Below are positions 11,723 through 22,877 of a stretch of DNA of 64,000 nucleotides, in pieces. How positions within the stretch are numbered: the stretch's first letter is position 1; each line of letters opens with the position of its first letter. The notes below the pieces were generated by a model that saw only the letters and a list, made by a program, of their open reading frames with translations, was not told the DNA's origin and searched no databases. The stretch comes from Aplectana chamaeleonis (lineage: Eukaryota; Nematoda; Chromadorea; Rhabditida; Cosmocercidae), in contig JAPDOI010001172.1 in the NCBI GenBank assembly GCA_029168955.1, positions 149,910 to 213,909 of the forward strand, read 5' to 3'. The translations under genes were made by a program, and so were the position numbers.

Positions 11723-12885
11723 CTTGTACTCAGAAAAATCAAAACAAGTTACTAGTATTATAAATGTAACTTACTTGAATGTCTCAAAGTAACCTACATG
11801 TAAATTGTAAATTATTTATATTAAATTTATATTACATGTGAGTTAAACTGGTATGTTACATCAAATTACATTTGAATTTTTCACTATAGTGGTCATTACG
11901 TGATGCAGACGACACGCGACGCTAAAAAGCGCGTCTCAGGCCACACACCATTCAAAAAATGCTGTTCAGGGGCCTTCCTGCTGGTGTGGGGTCAAGTACC
12001 CCTCAAACTTGGGTAACTGAACCAACAGCAACGTCAGTCGTAAGCCTGACCCCGCGATCAGCGTCGTACATACCCCTTGGAAATATCTTCCTAGGCCGAC
12101 ATTTAGTTACTTGCAGACTTATATTGTGCCATTTAAGTTATATGCAACATATCGGAGGAGAGCACTGCACGCAGTATCCTCTCTTAAATCAAAAACAAAG
12201 TTACTTGTAACATATCTAAGCCGATGTAAAGTTCTTTGTGACTTCATCTCAAGTCATTTTAAGCTACATACAACATATCGACGGAAACCGCGTGCAATGC
12301 GCCTCCGATATGTTTAAAGGCAGCGCGTTCAAGATGATCATCCTCGTTGCCTTTTTCACGGTGGAATGATAGGCGAAGGATCTAGGCTCCCAGTGTCAAA
12401 GAACGGTAGAAAACGAGCCAGGAGCGGCAAAATAACGGCTGCAAACAAGCGTTTCGATGCCCCAGACACGCCTGGTGCCCCAGATCCTCCCCCTCCGGAA
12501 TGAACAAATGAAGACTCAGATTAAAGGAATGATCAAATGAAGGAAGTGCTGATAAGTGAGCTGATCAACTTCCATTACACTGATAGAGTATCACCCTTCT
12601 GGCGGTCAATTCCTCCACGCTCAAAAATCAACGTAAACAAGGGAGGGCCTATTTTGGCTCCAAAAACGCGTCTTTCGTGTCCTCTTTTAAGCATGCGTTG
12701 CTATATAGGGCACCAGACCTTCCGTAAGCCGTGGAGATATCGGAAGTGAAATTTATCAGAACACTGCCCTTAAATGTAACTTAGACGGCACAATAAAAGC
12801 CGCAAGTAACTTACATCGGCTCAGATATGCTACAAGCAAATTGTTGTCGGGCTTTTATGTTACAGTAACTTGTTTTCATTTTCTG
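11723..12885. mobile_element. MITE-like element with TIRs, carrying nested MITE copy 2
   Basis: The left end (tactcagaaaaatcaaaac, then aagttact) is the reverse complement of the right end at 12845-12885 (agtaacttgttttcatttt then ctgagagta). Inside lie several GTAAC-rich sub-repeats, for example 'catatctaagccgatgtaa' at 12210 against the complement at 12800-12835. Without the nested MITE (12314-12773) it would be about 700 bp. There is no transposase frame. Confidence 0.65.
12314..12773. mobile_element. TTAA-type MITE, copy 2 (divergent interior)
   Basis: It is flanked by TTAA (12314-12317 and 12770-12773) and has termini AGGCAGCGCGTTCAAGATGA and the complementary ...GAACACTGCCC. The interior does not clearly match types A, B or C. 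It is inserted within a different TIR element (11723-12885). The 70-residue ORF at 12537-12749 is part of it and is not considered a gene. Confidence 0.7.
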
Positions 12886-13049
12886 AGAGTAGCTGCCTGC
12901 AAAAACCTTTTTCACCAGAGTGGGTCGTCACTAGTCGAATGGTACCAAAAAATTGAAACGTTGACCTACTGCCGGAGTTATTTCAAATAGCTGGCGCTGC
13001 TATTTTGGGAATCAACAAGTAGGCATAAGATTGATGATATCCTATGGCC
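12886..13049. other. Short intergenic stretch
   Basis: I see nothing recognisable here. Confidence 0.4.
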
Positions 13050-13347
13050 CCTCATAAAGTGTGCCCGAATGAGAATGGCGACCCACGCACGGCCGGCATG
13101 CTTGGCAGGCGGCCGTCGCATGTGCTGACCTCGGACGAGTTTTGGATTTCAACGACGGCCATTCCTCTCCCTACTTCTGCAGAGCTGATTGATCGGCGCA
13201 GTGCTTGCTGCCAGCCGGTGCCGGCCCCGTTCGTAGTCGATGGCGGTGGGGACTTTCGCATGCTCGCCCGAGAGCGGCGAACGCGACGGCCGCCTGCCAA
13301 GCACGCCGGCCGCATGGAGCGCCATTCTCATTCGGACGCACCTTAGT
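13050..13347. mobile_element. GC-rich inverted-repeat MITE, about 300 bp
   Basis: The left arm (gtgcccgaatgagaatggcg and on to gcttggcaggcggccgtcgc) is the near-perfect complement of the right arm (gcgacggccgcctgccaagc to cgccattctcattcggacgc). The GC-rich interior produces overlapping ORFs of 87-100 residues in both directions, which are artefacts of the palindrome. Confidence 0.8.
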
Positions 13348-13625
13348 TTATAACCCCCTTCAGCGAAGTTCGAGACAATTTCTTTTCGACCACAAAATTG
13401 GAAAATTCGGAAAATGTCATTCTAACGAATATATTGGTAATATAGCTAAGAACGCTCAAAATGCTTGACCACTGTGATTGTGAACGGGCTATAATATGAA
13501 GCACCGATTCATATTTCAAAAAGGACTATACGCCTTGAAAATTTGCTCGACTGAGTTCGGCGAAGACCAATACGTGATAAATATCCCCTCTGTACAAAAG
13601 CGCAACGGCATGCGCTACAGAATGT

Positions 13626-13631
13626 TTTATT
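13626..13631 (-). terminator. Polyadenylation signal AATAAA of His-rich copy B
   Basis: AATAAA stands about 55 bp after the stop codon and is conserved in copies A (5732-5737) and C (40596-40601). Confidence 0.6.
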
Positions 13632-13685
13632 TGCACTCAGATGAAAAATATATTTCTCGGCATTCATTTGGTTCCGCTATAGGAA

Positions 13686-14139
13686 TTAATGATGTCCGTA
13701 AAGATTATCGTGAGCATCATCGTGTCCATCATGGTCCCCATAACCAAAGTGATGGTATCCGTGATGATAAGGTTCATGGTGTCCATGGTGATGATCATCG
13801 TGATGTTCATAGAGATATCCATGATGGTACCCATGATGGTCATCGTCGTGATGGTCTCCGTAGTGCCCTCCTAGTATGTGGTGCAGATCCGCGAAGACCA
13901 TCTGAAGGAAAGTTTATCACTATTCATATAATGTCACATCAAGTTAGCGCTGAAAGAAATTTACCGTGGTGGTCATCGCTGATCATAGTGATGGCCGTCC
14001 AACCCTGGAAATGTATAGCATCTGGAAATATTCATCATTGATGATCCTAATACTAGACAACGTTCTCCTACCATCAGCGAGACAGAAACTGAGCGATATT
14101 GACGAGGAGAAGCATGCAGGAATACGACAAAGAGGCCAT
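13686..14139 (-). CDS. His-rich secreted-protein gene, copy B (best-preserved exon 3)
   Basis: Exon 3 (13686-13870) begins at a CATACTAG acceptor and keeps one open frame to its TAA at 13686-13688. It encodes about 60 residues made almost wholly of His, Gly, Asp, Tyr and Glu (GGHYGDHHDDDHHGYHHGY, later HHFGYGDHDGHDDAHD). Exon 2 (13965-14004) encodes LDGHHYDH but has one extra G that shifts the frame. Exon 1 (14072-14139) starts MASLSYSCMLLLVNIAQFL, a hydrophobic leader, and reads into TGA just before the donor, so exon 1 also seems to carry an indel or a different frame is used. AATAAA lies at 13626-13631 on the minus strand. A secreted, metal-binding peptide is the likely product, by composition only. 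Confidence 0.6.
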
Positions 14140-15080
14140 GGTTCAGCTGATGCTGGCTTAATCTCAGAAAGTGCCAGTCTATATACTTCCGCCACGCAGG
14201 TACGTAGGTCGAAAAAAACTACCAACAACAGTTTTTACACGGAAGAGGAACGGAGACAAAAAGATTCCTGTGTCTCTGCTGCTCTCTCACTCTTGACAAG
14301 GCCGCAAAATTATTCACGAGCTGATGAAAAACAATTAATTATGAAAACTTTGCCGAAAAACTCAGCTTGGTGACGCACTTTTAGAAGACCGACAAGCGAT
14401 TGAGTGTCAACTAACTCAACTTTTTAAACCTCCTGGTTCGTCTTCGATTATATCTCATCGTATCCCAAACGCCTTTGCCAGGGTTAGAAGTAGCGGTGTG
14501 ACCGGTCCGTGAAGAGGTGCGGGCCCCTACAGCTTTGAAATCGGTGCGCCCCCCCTCTCCATCCCGAGGTTGTGACTTTAACTCTTTGTGTGAAGAAATT
14601 TGAATAAAGTCTCTGCCGAACAATGCTTCCGAACGATTTTCTGCAAAACGGGCGTGTTTTCTGCCCTCTCCAAACGTCTAAGTTCAGACAGCGGCTTTTC
14701 CATCTTTGGTCACTATCTCGGATTAGACTGAATTCTTACCTAGTGGTGTAATTGAGGGCGCTGGACACGAATCTGACGTCTGCTTTACACTGATTTTCGC
14801 TCTGCTACCTCAGTTATACAATGATTTCGGAGAAGACGTACATGTTCACTGCTCGATTCAATGACGTGTATCCTTGTACAATACCTTTTTCGACCGCACT
14901 ACGGGCAGCAAGTGGTGGAATGGGCCCTGAAGTGGGCTGCTCTTGGGAAGGAACGAAACCCAAGGGCTTCTAAGATTTCATGCAAATTCTTTGAAGAGTT
15001 GCAACATCCATTATCTGAGGTGCTGTGTCGCGACATCTCCCGACTTTTCAAAATACTGCAGTTTCGCGCCTCGTTGAGAG
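14140..15080. other. Upstream flank of His-rich copy B
   Basis: This is conserved with 39.3-40.07 kb but has no shared open frame, so it is probably promoter or intergenic DNA of the duplicated unit. The 15018-15078 stretch (ctgtgtcgcgacat...tcgcgcctcgttgagaggtc) also recurs at 37166-37250. Confidence 0.5.
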
Positions 15081-15486
15081 GTCCCGTGGTGATGATCAAA
15101 TGACTGCGCTGGGTAGCTGTTTTGGGCCACTCGCATGGACATTTTGTGCAAGACCTTTGGTCTGAGTTATATGACTGGGATGATCAGCTATCAGACGACG
15201 ACATCTCAGGCAAACTCAAATGTCAACAGCAGGTTTCTGAGGTGTCATTACAGAGCACAGCAGCTGAGGACACAAAAAATGGTGATTTCGGAGAAGAACC
15301 TGGTGGCATCACGCCGAAAGGCCCAGTTGCTAGACCTCCTAGCGCCGGATTCGGAGACGGCGGCATGACTACTGAAGCCCGAAAGGTTCAGCTGCCGACC
15401 TGCTAACGCCGGATTTATGAATTTTGTATGTAGACATCTAACGCCTGGTTTTATTAAAAGGGCGGCCAACTTCGGAATTTGGAGCA
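15081..15486. other. Repeat fragments, no gene
   Basis: The phrase 'ctcaggcaaactcaaatg' with 'tcaacagcaggtt' at 15202-15233 recurs in inverse orientation at about 17905-17955. Overlapping short ORFs have no support. Confidence 0.45.
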
Positions 15487-16029
15487 TTCAAAGGCAGTGG
15501 TCGCGATGAAATATTCTTGTCTTCTTTTTCCTTTCTGAACTCCTTTATAGGTTTAGTGTAAAAGGACCTATCAGCAAAAATCGCGGAAAAAACGCTGTTT
15601 TGGGCCAATTTTGAAGCCTGAACTTTCTTGTCTTTTGATGGTGGACGAGCTCACTCCACATTATCGGCACCGATGATCTTTGATATCAACAACATCGGCT
15701 GGCTTGAAATTGAACTTCAATATATTTATGTACTCATCTACTCAAAAACATTGACCTAAGCGCTTGCTTTCTTTGTTTAACTGTTTTATTAAGTAAATTT
15801 GCATTTATTTCTCCCTCTAAATGTCGATGATTTTTTGACTGCTGGAGCATGAAGCTGCGATCTTTTTTCGACAGCGCTGTGCACGTGGGCACCTTTGAGC
15901 CTTGGAAACTCTGATACTAGCCCGTTTTTCACCGCGCTACCTACACATTGTTTTCAGCTATTTTCGATCCGAGCTGATTTTTGTAGTTTCTTTTTCGATA
16001 ACGTTTTTCATCGTGACTACTGCCTCTAA
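15487..16029. mobile_element. TTAA-type MITE, copy 3 (interior type C)
   Basis: Termini are AGGCAGTGGTCGCGATGA and TCATCGTGACTACTGCCT, flanked by TTCA and CTAA (degenerate TTAA). The interior is the reverse complement of copy 6 (54686-55218): shared phrases include 'cttgtcttttgatggtgga', 'aacatcggctggcttgaaat' and 'cattgaccta'. There is no coding frame. Confidence 0.85.
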
Positions 16030-16082
16030 ACTAGCTAATTCGCTCGTTCAAAAAAAGATCACTGCACAAGTACTATAACTAG

Positions 16083-16140
16083 TTGTTACTAGACCCATGT
16101 TCGATTTCATCGAACATGGGTGGGTTAAAATAACAGCTAG
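16083..16140. other. Perfect hairpin within a larger imperfect palindrome
   Basis: acccatgttcgat is followed after four bases by atcgaacatgggt, and the outer bases (ataactagttgtta / taacagctagttat) continue the palindrome imperfectly. It may be the remnant of a small fold-back element. I see no evidence that it is a functional RNA. Confidence 0.6.
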
Positions 16141-16308
16141 TTATAATACATCGGAAGTATTTCAACTGTTTTTATCCTGCCTTTTATGTTCCGGGGTGAA
16201 CCTCTTACTGAAAGAGCATTTAAGCTATGTCATTGTTTCAAGTGGACTGCAGAAGAAAAACAAACGCTATTTATTAATTTGAGTTTTTAAACAGTACGAC
16301 TTCAAATT

Positions 16309-16314
16309 CTTTAT
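16309..16314 (-). terminator. Polyadenylation signal of the 16.4-kb gene
   Basis: A minus-strand AATAAA sits about 70 bases after the TGA of the gene at 16385-16897, the usual distance in nematodes. Confidence 0.4.
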
Positions 16315-16384
16315 TTAGCTTCCAGCAAAAAATAAGTATCAACCATAAAGTAGCCATGAGGTTAGACATATTCACTTTGGGAGA

Positions 16385-16897
16385 TCACCCAAAACTTAAC
16401 TAAACCGTATGAGAAGTCACCGAGTAGGAAGACAAGTGATTGTATTGCACACAAGAGAAGTAAGTGAGCGTAAAATAACGAATTTGAGAACTATTCCATT
16501 TTTTTCTCAGGAAGAGACCACTCACCGATATACTGGGAAGTCTACCATTCAGGCAGATGCTGTGTAGTTCGTCTATGAACTCCATCATTTTATTTGATAC
16601 GCCAAAATGTAAAACAAATTTTTCCATGTGAACAAGGGTCTGCCACGATCATGGAAGGGAGTAAGACTCAGGAGAGAAAGGCGAATGGAAATCAGGCTCT
16701 ACGTCGATCCTGTCCATTAACGAAGTTGCACGGTATTGCGGCCTCAGCGTCGACTGCGCCGTCGTTCTCAATTTCTTCAACGTCAACCTGCGGCGCTGGC
16801 ACACTCTGCTCTATTCCTGGGACGTCCCCAATATTACACTGCTCCCTGGACAAGGTCGCGCTCTTTTTAAAGGGCGGTAGCGGTGGAAGAAGCGAAG
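16385..16897 (-). CDS. 3' end of an unrecognised gene (three exons)
   Basis: Three minus-strand exons with matching phases are visible. The first (16722-16897) follows TTCACATTTTTAG and encodes a Pro-rich start (LLPPLPPFKKSATLSREQC) and an acidic tract (VDVEEIENDGAVDAEAA); it ends at a weaker GTTAAT donor. The second (16526-16639, 38 codons) runs from CGTGGCAG to a strong TATATCG|GTGAGTGG donor and encodes HMEKFVLHFGVSNKMMEFID followed by ELHSICLNGRLPSIS. The third starts after ACGGTTTAG and encodes LSFG then TGA (16385-16387). A minus-strand AATAAA lies about 70 bp further on. Upstream exons were not found. I do not recognise the family; the acidic linker followed by a helical segment is all that can be said. 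Confidence 0.55.
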
Positions 16898-17999
16898 CTA
16901 AAAATGTGAATGTAGATCAAACATAGGAACCCCCTCATGAAGCAGGAGACAAGCAAATTTTTATGAAGCGGTAATTCCTGACTGTTTATCGCTCAGAAAC
17001 AATCGTTTGTGTCCTTCTCCTGGGCAACATTATGTCGTGAGGTGAACTGCAACTTACGCCAAGCCCGTGCCCTGGAAGGCGAAATTCAGTTATACATATT
17101 TGTAGCCTAATTAATGACTTCTACAATCGACGCGTTAGCATTTCGACGAATGAATAGTTCGAGTATCGCATGTACGGTAAATCCTAATTAATAGAAAATT
17201 CAAATGAATCTGTGGTGAAAATAATACTTCCGAATATCTTCAGTTCAGAAATGAAAACAGTTTTCAATGAGATTTCACGAAGAGATTTCTAATAGAACAA
17301 CTAATTGGGGTGAGCGATTCGAATTTCTTTTATGAATGGGTGAACTCGAAGATGTGTCTGTCTCCGATTATCGAGGAAGTTTGAGAGTTTTTCAACAACA
17401 AAAGACTATTTGAGATTCATCCAGAGATCTTTCTTTCGAAATGATTTCTTGTAAACAAATATTTTGAGTTTTTCTGATAAGTTTATACTCTAGAAGCTGA
17501 GAAATATATCCCGAACAAGCAACATCCTAATAATTGCAAGTTCAGAAATGGAACTCTCCAGATCAATAAGATCAATGAAAATATTTTCGTGAATAGAAAA
17601 AATTTAACTGGAATCAAGAATCGCCATTGGGAGAAATAGAAAGCTACAGTAAAGATGAGAAAAAGATGACTGCTTAGTTGGTGAAGTGAAGAAAATAGCT
17701 TCGAAGGGCAGCGTGCACCAAGCGCGTTATAAAATGTGCGAATCACGCTAATTATTTGCAGATTTGCGCGGTCAATGTTCACCGGCGATAGGATGTGCTG
17801 CCAGCTATTAGCCTGCCGTGCACCTGATATCGACAGGTCGATGGCAGGTCAATAACAGGTCCATGGTTTTTCCCGAGAGAACCTGCGAGTGCCCGGTCGC
17901 TCAGCGAGATAGGGGCGGACCAACCTGCTGTCGACATTTGAGCTTGCCTGAGATTATGAAATGGAGAGAACTTCTTGAAGGAATACACTTTTCAGAAAG
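16898..17999. other. Intergenic, AT-rich
   Basis: Upstream exons of the gene at 16.4-16.9 kb may lie here, but no frame with good splice sites was found. The 99-residue minus-strand ORF at 17483-17782 is Phe/Leu-rich, AT-driven and unsupported. Confidence 0.4.
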
Positions 18000-18330
18000 A
18001 CGTTCGGTACGAATTACAATACCGCCCGCGACTTTGGGAAAAACGGCGTTTTCGGCGCTTTTTTCCGCCGGAAAGCGCCGCTTTGTCATAACTTCGTTCA
18101 AAATGGTCCGTTTGGGTTGCCAAGGGCATATTTAGAATCACCATCGAGAGCTCTTCATTTTGAGCTCACACATGTCTCACCCTGCAATCAAGGCATATAG
18201 GGTCAACAGAATCAATCGAGTGTACGAAAACTGAAGCTGGGTATCAAATCGTTATGAATATTTGACTTCATATCAACCGTACATATCAAGGACGAGTTAT
18301 GCATACAAGTACAATACACGCAATAGTTTA
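18000..18330. repeat. Dispersed repeat, copy 1 (inverted copy at 24.75-25.05 kb)
   Basis: The stretch from 'cccgcgactttgggaaaaac' through 'gcgccgctttgtcataactt', 'gagctcttcattttgagctc' and 'gatatgaagtc'-like sequence to 'aaggacgagttatgcatac' is the reverse complement of 24750-25052 with about 10-15% differences. Part of it ('agctctttttt...tctcacttgtcttac') is repeated again at 18437-18500. It is non-coding. Confidence 0.8.
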
Positions 18331-19090
18331 CTCAGAAAAAGCCGCTAAAGTCGCGAAATCGCGACTTTTCGTCATAATCCTCGGCTCTATGTGCTCCGTC
18401 ACAGAGTACGTACGCAGACATTTTTGAATGAGCCTCGGAAAGCTCTTTTTTAGATTCTCACTTGTCTTACCAATTAACTAGGCATACATATAGGACTTAC
18501 AAAACCAATTGAGTTATCGAAAGGAAAAATTCAAGCAATTATTCGACGTGATGTCACGTTTACTGAAACAGTGTAAGCGATGTAGACAACAGGTAAAGCA
18601 AACTGATTTGGCGACTGACCGGCCCCTCTTCTGCAAAATTTCGGATTTCTGCTTTTTCAGACCCGAATATTTTTGGCCATTTCCGGGGCCAAAAGCACTC
18701 CTCTTGCCTAGATTTACAGACAGTAGTAGTGTTTTTCGCCGAATTTGTCTGAATATCTCCATGTAATTGAAAACTTGGACAAAATTCAGGCCGCGAGAAG
18801 TGGTACACAGCGATGTCCAATCAGTGATCTTTGTATGCAGCCCATTCAAGAAGGGCCGAACTCGCTCCCAGAAAACCGGTAACCTTTGCAGCTCCTCGCA
18901 GCGCATAATAAATAGTTCGAAACCACCTCTGCTTTGCGATCCATTTTTTCAAGCCCACAATCGGATCGTTAGTATCAATAAGTTTTATTTGTTTTCCGAT
19001 GCTCGGCAACCCGCAATCAGCTGGGTGCCCGAATTTCAGAATCTTGTTAATAAAGAGCTTTTCAATGGTATATAGTTTTTTACGTTCCAA
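18331..19090. other. Intergenic; one unproven minus-strand ORF
   Basis: A minus-strand frame (18821-19090) reads GLKKWIAKQRWFRTIYYALR and GFLGASSALLEWAAYKDH, which looks protein-like, but there is no ATG, acceptor or donor and repeat sequence begins just upstream. I do not call it a gene. Confidence 0.35.
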
Positions 19091-20930
19091 TTCTAACGAA
19101 TTGCTCCGGGTCTCTCAGGTCCAGAAGGGCCATCTTCTGCTGGTCCCCTCGCTTTACGCGTTTCCTGCGTCTCTGCCCCTGCACACCCCACTTTTGAAAG
19201 GTGTCGAAAGCGCACTATCTTTCGCCTGCCTCGCTCAATGAGCGAGGTCCACGCGAAATGGATTCATTTCCATGAGCAGAGTTTCAATCAGGAGACGACG
19301 AGAGTGCGTGGATTTGAACAGTAGGTACGAGAGAGAGAAATGAAACATGTGGGGAGATAATCGCGCGGGTGATACCCCGAGCATCAACAGGTGGGGATAG
19401 GCTAGAAGGAGATATAGCGAGATGGATAGTCCATGCAGCTCACCAACGACTATATAGACAGGTTGGAGAGGAAGCTACTGCATGGGTGGTCTCACTGTCT
19501 TAATATCAACGTCTCGAATCGAATGCGGAGAATTGAAATTTACGGGTGTTCCTCCAGATCATCTGCTCAATCCGACCGGCCACGCCGAATCACAACGCGG
19601 CGCGGTATACGCCATGCAATGCCTACATCAAGCGGTGAGTCATTCATAGCCATTGATGAGCCACGTTATTGGAACTTGCCGAGATTTGATAGATTTATTC
19701 TTCGATGTTTTTATGAATGGCGACAAATGACAAAGATTACTGAAACATGGCACAAAGTCCATTCCAACATCAAGGCTGAGGCGCGCGTACCTTGGATGTA
19801 TATGCGAAGCGACCTCTCGCGGCTTGCTCAAACTTCTGCGTTCCAATCACTTTTTTCCATTCTATCGCATCTTCACTGTATTAGTATTGCTAGGACACGT
19901 AATTCCGAATCTGTCGCGCATCTGTCAACGTCAAGACTGCGCCTCACGCGGCTTATCGCACCCGCGACGCGGCGCCGCCCGCGCTTGAGTTGCAGCTGAC
20001 TTCTCTATTTAAAATTGAGCGTTTTTAGTTTTTTTCGCCTTCAGACCACCATTCATTGTTTATTCGGAACCGCCGCGCTGCAGTAAAATGCGGAGCGGTC
20101 GAGTTCTGCAGAATCTATGAAACTTCAACTCTGAAAAACATCACCAATCGATTCTTGTCGTATTGCGAATTTCAAAACTGTCTCCATACCGCGTAAAGTA
20201 AACAGTAGATTTACTTCTGCTCCTGCCTAGTTTTTGGATGAATTCCGCGCCGGCAATGGTCCCCTTCAGCTTCCTGCGCCTCCGCTCCTCCCACTCTATC
20301 TCTCTCTTCTTCCTCTCGACGGTCCTATCGCACTCCTCGCGTAAAGACAGTCCCCCAGAAATGAATTGAATTTTGAGCAGCGGAGGCGGACTGGAGAGAC
20401 AGCGGCAGGAGGTGTAGTCCTTGGAAAACCAATGGTCCAAATGTGATAAGAGTAAGCATAATGGGTGATTTCTGAAATGGTTTGAAAATCGTCCACTTTG
20501 AATCGAGTTATGATCAAAAAGCACGAAAAAGAAAGCGATTTTCCGCGTTTTTCCGCCTTTTTGCCCAAAACTTATTGTTAGGGTGGGTAAATGTACTCCA
20601 CTAACTCCGGATACCATGCGTGCGACTACCTTTGTTTCTCTTCCTGTTCTTTCTGCTCGCGTTCCTACTGTTTCCAAATCCACGCACTCCATCGTCTCCC
20701 GATTCAAACTCTGCACATGGAAATCAAACCATTTCGCGTGGACTTCGCTTGTTGAGCGAGGCAGTGCGCAGGTTACCAGCCTAACTGGCATGTTTTCGGA
20801 ACTGTTGTTTCCTGTCTCACTACGTCCAGCCGGTTCAAGGTGGCGGTGAGGTGCAAAAAAACAATGTTGCTTGGCCATTCTCTTAAAAAGTAGAGAGGAA
20901 AAAAGCATGGGTGGTTTCGAAACCATTTTC
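19091..20930. repeat. Complex of inverted repeats related to the 1-1313 element
   Basis: The stretch 19229-19350 (cctcgctcaatgagcgagg, then ggtccacgcgaaatgg and gagtgcgtggatttg) is the inverse of 20625-20771, and 20156-20580 resembles the left arm of the 1-1313 element (caaagacagtcccc-type phrase, then agcggaggcggactggagag). The long ORFs across it (188 residues at 19433-19999 and 263 residues at 20141-20932) follow the repeats and show no domain, so they are not annotated. Confidence 0.55.
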
Positions 20931-21584
20931 AAAGGTAGTTGAAAAGTTTACATGTGATCAGTCCAAGGTCTTTCTGAGACCGGCGACTGAGCCGCCGGTG
21001 AAATAGATAGCTCCTTGTGAATCGCAAAATTCGATGCTGGTTGGGCCGCACGGTTAAATTAACGTCGCTCACACTCCCTGAACCTCGCTGTGACGAATCG
21101 ATAAGTGAGGCAACAGGGTGGCTTGATCCTATCCCTCTGCTCTTCTTTTCTGCGCTTTTATGCGGCTCTGCATCTCTGCCCCTGTCTCTACACTCCAGAC
21201 TCTGCAGGGGCAAGCGCCGGACAATAGAGCCCGTTTTCAATTTGGGGAGCGACAGCGCAGTGCGCACTCTCCCGAGGGCTTCAGGGAGGCCCCTGCTCTC
21301 CTCCGGCGCTTGCCCCCGAGGAAGAGAGGAAAAAGATGGGGAAGAAGTCGTAGAAGGTAGTTGACGACAATAGAGGCCAGAGAAGGCATCTATCACGTGC
21401 TCCCGAGCGGTATAAAGGCGCCTCACCTCATGGAGAGCCGCATTCGGCCCAACAGGGCCGGCCCTGGATGGCGACTCTCTGAGTCACTGTCAGAAAGGGA
21501 TATTTTTGGAGGGAAGCGGAGACGCTTTCCGGGGGGAGGGTGGCGTCACTGCTCCGGGTGTCGTGACGTCATGGCTCCGGGGCA
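20931..21584. other. GC-rich stretch with short inverted phrases
   Basis: 'gcaggggcaagcgccgg' (21202) is complemented by 'ccggcgcttgccccc' (21303), and the phrase returns at 21832. No gene is supported. Confidence 0.45.
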
Positions 21585-21795
21585 GTGATGGGGGGCTTTA
21601 AGGCGGTGACAGGGGGCTTCAGGGCAGTCACAGGGGGCTTCAGGGCAGTCACAGGGGGCTTCAGGGGCAGTTACAGGGAGCTTCAGGGCAGTCACTGCAG
21701 GGTGGCTTCAGGGCAGTCACAGGGGGCTTCAGGGCAGTCACAGGGGGCTTCAGGGCAGTCACAGGGGCTTCAGGGCAGTGACGGGGGGGCTCCGA
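21585..21795. repeat. 21-bp G-rich minisatellite, about nine units
   Basis: The unit is gggggcttcagggcagtcac plus one base, with small variants (ggggcagttac, gtggcttc). Each unit has a run of four or five G and a GGG, so the plus strand has clear G-quadruplex potential. Because 21 is divisible by three, the ORF across it stays open; this is not evidence for a protein. Confidence 0.9.
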
Positions 21796-22029
21796 TCAAG
21801 CCAAATTGTCACTCGCGGTAGCCCCCGATTGGGGCAAGCGCCGGTGCCCGGAGGGTTGCCCCTGAAAGAGCTGCGCTTCAGCCCCTCCAGTGTACATGAG
21901 CTGGGGTGAGAATAGAAACTCGATGTGTGAGGGGCGCTGGGAAGCCTCCGTTACGCGTGGCGTTTGGGGAGCGAGGAAACAGCGACGGTGCGTGTTTTCT
22001 TGACGTAAAACTGCCTCCAGTGCACTGAC
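21796..22029. other. GC-rich spacer
   Basis: No gene or distinct structure is seen apart from another 'ggggcaagcgccgg' phrase. Confidence 0.4.
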
Positions 22030-22385
22030 TGGCTGGCATTGAACTTAGTATCCGAATCACTCCATTTCGGATATCCGACCGGATATCACGAGATTCGGAT
22101 AATCCGATATCCGAAAATTTGAAAACACGCATTATCTGAATCGAACCAATATCCGGGAAATTTAAAATCGGCATTATCTGAATCAGAACCATTATCCGGA
22201 AGGGTCGAAAATTCGGATAAAATCGGATAAAAGCGGGATAAAAATCGGATAAAACGGATAAACGGATAAAAATCGGATAAAAACGGATAAAAACGGATAA
22301 AAATCGGATAAAACGTATATAATTTGCGTAAAATCGGATGTAAAACCGGATAAAATCAACGGATAAATCAACGGTTCATTTTAGG
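22030..22385. repeat. Satellite cluster with CGGATA/TATCCG units (left)
   Basis: Two sub-arrays adjoin. At 22045-22205 units carry 'gcattatctgaatcgaacca' and 'atatccggraaattt'. At 22205-22385 a shorter unit of about 11 bp, (atcggataaaa), repeats about twelve times. Perfect palindromes such as cggatatccg occur. A second cluster of the longer unit lies at 23530-23740. Confidence 0.85.
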
Positions 22386-22524
22386 TTGAAAGTAGTAAAC
22401 CGGTCAAGTAGAATGTAGTAATCCGGTCCATTTTATATCAACTATTTGACTCACTTTTGCTTTCCTCATTCGTGTAATTTATGCATGTATATGTCCATTT
22501 CTCAGTAGCTACTATTCTCTGATG

Positions 22525-22528
22525 TTTG

Positions 22529-22597
<69 letters not shown>

Positions 22598-22819
22598 TGT
22601 GGTGTGTGCCTATGTGGTGTAGGTGTTGGGTGTGTGTGTCTGATCAGTGTGTAGGGCAAGTGTGGTGTGTGTGGTGTGCTGTGGTGTGTGGTGTGTGTTT
22701 GGTGTGTGTGTGTGGTGTGTGTGTGTGGTGTGTGTGGTGTGTGTGTGTGGTGGTGTGTGTGTGTGTGTGTGTGCGTGTGGTGTGTGTGTGGTGTGTGTGG
22801 TGTGTGTGGTGTGTGTGTG

Positions 22820-22877
<58 letters not shown>

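Larger units (their letters stand above)
13480..15080 (-). repeat. Segmental duplication, copy B (inverted)
   Basis: Read on the minus strand this block follows copy C (39.3-40.64 kb) closely: the 'gcagcccacttcaggg...' upstream stretch (14.93-15.06 kb), 'cgaaaaaggta...caaggatacacgtcattgaatcg' (14.83-14.9 kb), the 'ctacttctaaccctggcaaaggcg' stretch (14.46-14.5 kb), the His-rich gene, and its AATAAA. Copies B and C share more upstream sequence than copy A does, suggesting that B and C are the more recent pair. Confidence 0.85.

Noticed and set aside
18821..19090. 90-residue minus-strand ORF that looks protein-like
   Set aside because: No ATG or splice sites, and the upstream side runs into a dispersed repeat. 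It remains possible but is not supportable.
19433..19999. 188-residue plus-strand ORF
   Set aside because: No acceptor or leader, no recognisable motif, arginine/serine-rich mixed composition within a repeat complex.
20141..20932. 263-residue minus-strand ORF
   Set aside because: It crosses a mosaic of dispersed inverted repeats (homologous to 1-1313 and 19.2 kb) and shows no domain.
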